From Tessaracoccus sp. SD287 (GTDB lineage Bacteria > Actinomycetota > Actinomycetes > Propionibacteriales > Propionibacteriaceae): 64,000 nucleotides of DNA. The DNA lies in the NCBI RefSeq assembly GCF_017355265.1, contig NZ_JADIJQ010000002.1, positions 62,001 through 126,000 of the forward strand. Direction: 5' to 3'. The notes below the pieces were generated by a model. That model had not been told where the DNA came from and searched no databases. It saw only the letters and a program-made list of their open reading frames with translations. The position numbers were made by a program, and so were the translations under genes. Below are positions 61,057 through 64,000 of this stretch, one piece after another (positions within the stretch are counted from its first letter, which is position 1; each line of letters opens with the position of its first letter).

Positions 61057-61674
61057 TCAGACGAAGATCACCTGGGCGTTCTCGCTGATGACGATGAAGT
61101 CGGCGGCGGAGATCACTCCCTCCACGGCTGGGTGCAGGTCAGCCTCGAGAAGCTTCATCATGTCGAAGGTCAACCGGCAGGCGTACATGTGCGCGCCCTG
61201 GGCTGCGAGCATGTCCAGGAACTCCGGGACGTCGGGGATGTCCAGTTCGGCCATCTCCTTCTTGAAGTAGCGGGTGGCGAACGCGCCCATGCCCGGCAGC
61301 CCGCCCAGTTGCTGCGGCATCGAGACGTGCTCCAGGCCAGGCCGCAGGTTGCCCAGCGCGGGCATGTGCATGGCCGTGTTGCCGGTCAGGGTGAACTTCA
61401 GGTTCTTGTTCGTCTTCTGGTTCGCGATGTCGAGCCCCCAGAAGGTGAAGAAGATGTGCACTTCTGCGCCCTCACTGAGGGCCGCCGTTCCCATGATGAG
61501 CGCAGGGTAGGCCATGTCGAGGTTGCCCTTGGAACAAATGAAGGCGATCTTGCGCGGCCCGGCGTAGGCAGCCGCACCGGGGACGGCATCGTCGGTGGCC
61601 ACCGCCACGCCGCCTCCCGACGTGGGTCGGGGGCCGAAGTCCGGCATGATGAAGCCGGCGGGAATGTCAATCAT
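61057..61674 (-). CDS. DsrE-family sulfur-transfer protein
   Basis: 205 residues, ATG at 61674 with AGGAG six bases upstream. The DsrE/DsrF-like fold is seen in KIAFICSKGNLDMAYPALIMGTAALSEGAEVHIFFTFWGL and in HMYACRLTFDMMKL, whose Cys is the usual persulfide-carrying residue. A glycine-rich N-terminal 35 residues is unassigned. The family shuttles sulfane sulfur between enzymes and DsrC/TusA-type partners. It forms a unit with the DsrC/TusE-like and SQR-like genes upstream, so it probably handles persulfide made from sulfide. Confidence 0.85.
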   Translation of the reverse strand: MIDIPAGFIMPDFGPRPTSGGGVAVATDDAVPGAAAYAGPRKIAFICSKGNLDMAYPALIMGTAALSEGAEVHIFFTFWGLDIANQKTNKNLKFTLTGNTAMHMPALGNLRPGLEHVSMPQQLGGLPGMGAFATRYFKKEMAELDIPDVPEFLDMLAAQGAHMYACRLTFDMMKLLEADLHPAVEGVISAADFIVISENAQVIFV

Positions 61675-61683
61675 GGAGATCTC

Positions 61684-61998
61684 CTAGACGCAGCCGACGG
61701 GCTTGGGCAGGCCGGCCAGCCAGGACATCTTCTTGGCGGGCTTGCCGGGGAACAGGCGGTAGAGCTCCTTGATGTCGAACCCGCCCACGGTCTGCATCCG
61801 TCGCAACGTGGGGGTGACACCGGTGGCGGCCGAGTCCTGACGCATGAACCGGATCGGCGCCCAGTGGTCGGCGTCCATCTCGACGCCGATCAATGCGGCA
61901 AGGTCGACGGCCAGGTCCTCGCTCCACTCGTCGCGTTGGGTGAAGAACCCCTCGTCGTTGACCTGGAAGCTTCGGCCGTTCAGGGTGTTGGTGGCCAT
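61684..61998 (-). CDS. DsrC/TusE-family sulfur-relay protein
   Basis: 104 residues, ATG at 61998, one base after the SQR stop. It has the DsrC/TusE layout: FQVNDEGFF, IGVEMDADHWAPIRFMR, PTLRRMQTVGGFDIKELYRLFP and the end AGLPKPVGCV, with the conserved penultimate Cys103. Only that cysteine is present near the tail (the second DsrC Cys site is not seen), so it is closer to TusE/RspA than to the trisulfide-forming DsrC. It would accept sulfur from the DsrE-like partner. Confidence 0.88.
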   Translation of the reverse strand: MATNTLNGRSFQVNDEGFFTQRDEWSEDLAVDLAALIGVEMDADHWAPIRFMRQDSAATGVTPTLRRMQTVGGFDIKELYRLFPGKPAKKMSWLAGLPKPVGCV

Positions 61999-61999
61999 G

Positions 62000-63235
62000 T
62001 CATGCCTCCTCGTGCTTGCCGGCCATCGACATCTTCGTCGGGACGGGCAGTGTGTGCCCTGGCAGCAGCAGGCGCCAGTAGATCTGCTCGAAGGCCAGCT
62101 TGCCCAGATGGTTCATCCGGGACGCCCCCAGCAGTCGCAGCGGTCCGACGACGGGCAACGGGTAGGTGCCGGTCAGCGGCTGGGTGTCGTAGTTGAAGTC
62201 GAGCAGCATGGCCTTGCCGCGTCCCGACTCCACGAAGCAGTTGGCATGTCCGTCGAACTGGTTGGGCATCGGTCTGCCCTCGATCACCGCGAGGAAGTTC
62301 GGCACGAAGGACTCGACCGAGAAGTGGGCCACCGCCCCGGCCTTCGATGTCGGAATGTTGCTGGCATCGCCCAGGACGAACATGTTCGGGTGGTCCGGGG
62401 AGCGCAGCGTGTGCTTGTCGACGGGGATGAAGTCGTTCTCGTCCCCCAGGCCCGAGTCGCGGACGTACTGCTGGCCGGTGTTCAGCGGAACGGTGACGAG
62501 CAGGTCGAAGGGCTGCTCGCGACCGTCATAGGCAACCATCACCTGGCGGTCGTTGTCGATGCGTTCCACGGCGAAGTCGGTGGTCTGGCGGATCGAGCGC
62601 TCCGCCAGCAGGGTGCCCAACTCGTGGGAGGCGACCGGCTTGGTGAAGGCGCCGTCCAGCGGGGTGACATAGGTGATGTCGACCTTGTGCCGGATGCGGC
62701 GCTTGCGGAAGTAGTCCTCGACCAGGAAGGCGAACTCGAGGGGGGCGACCGGGCACTTGATGGGCAGGTCGGTGATGTGAACCACCAGCTTGCCGCCGCC
62801 GAACGCTTCCAGTGCGTCGCGCAGCCTGGTGGCCCCGTCGAGGGTGTAGAAGTCGAAGACCTTGCGGTGCCACAGGCTGCCGTCGCCCATGCCCGGGGTG
62901 AGGTCGGGACGGGGACGGGTGCCGGTGGCGACCAGGAGCCAGTCGTAACCAAGGGTCTGGCCGTTGTCGAGGTCGACCTCATTGTCCTCGGCTCGCACCT
63001 TGCCAATGCCGCTCTGGACGAAGTCGACGCCCGCTGGCAGGTATCGATGCCGCGGCCGGCTGACGCGCTCCGGCTCGTAGCGGCCGAAGGGAACGAACAG
63101 GTAGCCGGGCTGGTAGTGGTGCTCGTCGTCGCGGTCGACGACCGTGATCGACCAGGCGTCGGACAGGTCTCGACGCAGGTGGTTGGCGAGCATGGTGCCG
63201 GCTGTTCCGGCACCGAGGATGAGCAGACGCTTCAT
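62000..63235 (-). CDS. Sulfide:quinone oxidoreductase-like flavoprotein
   Basis: 411 residues from the ATG at 63235; the frame continues to 63358 without family similarity and across the operator. The FAD motif LLILGAGTAGTMLANHLRRD and NAD(P)/FAD segments (LVATGTRPRPDL, MFVLGDASNIPTSKAG) place it in the SQR/FCSD group. Cysteines in IKCPVAPLEFAFL and HANCFVES fit the redox pair of SQR. It would oxidise sulfide to persulfide and reduce quinone. An operator of the CstR type overlaps its promoter, and DsrC- and DsrE-like genes follow, forming a sulfide-handling operon. Confidence 0.85.
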   Translation of the reverse strand: MKRLLILGAGTAGTMLANHLRRDLSDAWSITVVDRDDEHHYQPGYLFVPFGRYEPERVSRPRHRYLPAGVDFVQSGIGKVRAEDNEVDLDNGQTLGYDWLLVATGTRPRPDLTPGMGDGSLWHRKVFDFYTLDGATRLRDALEAFGGGKLVVHITDLPIKCPVAPLEFAFLVEDYFRKRRIRHKVDITYVTPLDGAFTKPVASHELGTLLAERSIRQTTDFAVERIDNDRQVMVAYDGREQPFDLLVTVPLNTGQQYVRDSGLGDENDFIPVDKHTLRSPDHPNMFVLGDASNIPTSKAGAVAHFSVESFVPNFLAVIEGRPMPNQFDGHANCFVESGRGKAMLLDFNYDTQPLTGTYPLPVVGPLRLLGASRMNHLGKLAFEQIYWRLLLPGHTLPVPTKMSMAGKHEEA

Positions 63236-63244
63236 GCACCCACG

Positions 63245-63260
63245 ATACCCCCGGGTGTAT
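63245..63260. promoter_or_regulatory. CstR/CsoR-type operator upstream of the SQR-like gene
   Basis: ATACCCCCGGGTGTAT, a 16-base palindrome with one mismatch, 9 bases before the SQR-like start. It shares the ATACCCC/GGGTAT arms of CstR and CsoR sites and of the copper ATPase operator at 46113. Confidence 0.65.
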
Positions 63261-63347
63261 GGACTCCGACAGGGGGTCGTAGACAATTCGCGTGTGCTTG
63301 ATGCCACAGAACGGTGCCGGAACACGCCGCGTCGGCGTCCGGTGCCG

Positions 63348-63421
63348 TCAACAACCAAGTCCCCCAGAGCACGTGCCCTGCACTGGTGCAGGGCGTGTGC
63401 TCTGGGGGACTTGGTTGTTCA
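63348..63421. repeat. Dispersed palindrome, copy 3
   Basis: Perfect outer arms of 23 bp (63350-63372 with 63397-63419) and a perfect inner 9-bp stem (GCCCTGCAC/GTGCAGGGC) around loop TG. Both arms carry C-G where copy 2 has A-T, so pairing is conserved. It lies 28 bases after the MDR gene stop and upstream of the SQR-like gene, consistent with a terminator. Confidence 0.88.
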
Positions 63422-63448
63422 CGCGCTCGCCCGTTGACCGGTGTGCCC

Positions 63449-64000
63449 TCAGGGCTTGACGACCACCTTCACCCCGGCACCGCTGGCCGAGAACTCAATG
63501 GCTTCCAGCACGTCGTCGAGGGTGAACTCGTGGGTCACGATCTTCGAGGCGTCGATGACACCCGATTCCAGCAGGCGCATGGCCGCCTCGCCATGCTCAC
63601 GGCGCGAGTTGGACGTACCGGTCACGTCGATCTCGCCGTAGTGGATGGTGTTCGGGTCGAACTCGACCGACCCCCCGGCCGGGAAGCCGGCGAAGGCATT
63701 GACCCGGCCACCCTTGCGGACCAGACCCAGCGCCTCGACGAACAACTCGCCCCGACCAATGCAGATGACCGCGATGTCGGCACCCCGACCCTGGGTCAGC
63801 CCCCGCACGACCTCGTCCAGGGACTGCTGGGCCGGGTCGACGACATGGGTGGCCCCGAGCTCGAGGGCGGTCTGGCGCCGGGACGGCGACAGGTCGCTGA
63901 CGACCACGTGGGACGCGCCACCGAGGCGGGCCAGGGCGGCGTGCAGCAGGCCAATCGGTCCGGCCCCCATGATGACGATGGTCTCACCGAGCTTCTGCTG
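63449..64000 (-). CDS. Zinc-type (MDR) alcohol/polyol dehydrogenase, C-terminal part
   Basis: 183 residues to the window edge; the N-terminal catalytic domain lies outside. The cofactor domain is clear: GETIVIMGAGPIGLLHAALA with GxGxxG, VVSDLSPSRRQTALELGATHVV as the second strand, and FTLDDVLEAIEFSASG near the end. This matches medium-chain dehydrogenases such as sorbitol, threonine or alcohol dehydrogenase. The substrate cannot be told without the zinc-binding half. Palindrome copy 3 follows its stop. Confidence 0.88.
   Translation of the reverse strand, partial: QQKLGETIVIMGAGPIGLLHAALARLGGASHVVVSDLSPSRRQTALELGATHVVDPAQQSLDEVVRGLTQGRGADIAVICIGRGELFVEALGLVRKGGRVNAFAGFPAGGSVEFDPNTIHYGEIDVTGTSNSRREHGEAAMRLLESGVIDASKIVTHEFTLDDVLEAIEFSASGAGVKVVVKP

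Overview
The window is high-GC DNA, read with dense genes on both strands, short intergenic gaps, frequent GTG/TTG starts and many 4-bp ATGA/GTGA overlaps. This points to an actinomycete. The gene content (cobalamin riboswitch, DMSO reductase with its TorD chaperone, the SRP RNA-dnaX-ybaB-recR block, DtxR-type iron control, leaderless promoters) fits a facultatively anaerobic Propionibacteriaceae-like organism; the genus is inference.

Layout. 1-4.4 kb: tail of a CsoR/CstR-family repressor; a secreted protein (DUF4430-like domain plus FG-GAP propeller) behind what reads as a cobalamin riboswitch with a ribosome-site hairpin; a single-domain response regulator; a sugar-epimerase-type SDR; an RclA-like flavoprotein. 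4.5-10.9 kb: ThrE-type exporter, BadF/NagK-like ATPase, then recR, ybaB, dnaX and the SRP RNA on the minus strand. 11-19 kb: anaerobic respiration block with an Fe-S protein and DUF6457 protein (minus) facing dmsABC and a TorD chaperone (plus), plus a CYTH-CHAD protein. 19-24.4 kb: CDF exporter, tRNA-Ser(GGA), hemolysin III, a lipoprotein stub, a membrane protein flanked by two copies of a long palindrome, and a frameshifted BCCT transporter. 24.4-31.3 kb: iron block: phosphopantetheinyl transferase divergent from an adenylation/carrier/membrane fusion protein, with a DtxR-like box between, then an Fe(III) ABC transporter.

31.3-42.8 kb: defence island that cuts into a DinB-like gene: an unassigned HTH + PD-(D/E)XK pair, type I restriction hsdMSR, and a Gabija-type gajA-gajB pair. 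42.8-45.9 kb: OpuC-type osmoprotectant ABC transporter. 46-49.9 kb: copper P-type ATPase under a CsoR-type operator, YaaA with a hairpin over its start codon, a repeat cluster and a small membrane protein. 50-55.8 kb: UPF0261/PEP-hydrolase-family pair, a very long hairpin, a membrane-cupredoxin-NirK fusion, and a PAP2 phosphatase. 55.8-60 kb: polyol catabolism unit (FGGY kinase, GlpD-like dehydrogenase, DeoR regulator). 60-64 kb: VOC dioxygenase-like protein on a leaderless promoter with an internal palindrome, then a sulfur unit (SQR-like, DsrC/TusE-like, DsrE-like) under a CstR-type operator, a third palindrome copy, and a partial MDR dehydrogenase.

The most interesting points are the B12 riboswitch on a DUF4430/FG-GAP protein, the dispersed palindromes with compensatory base changes, the unassigned HTH-nuclease pair in the defence island, the iron-boxed NRPS-like cluster, and the nitrite reductase fusion.
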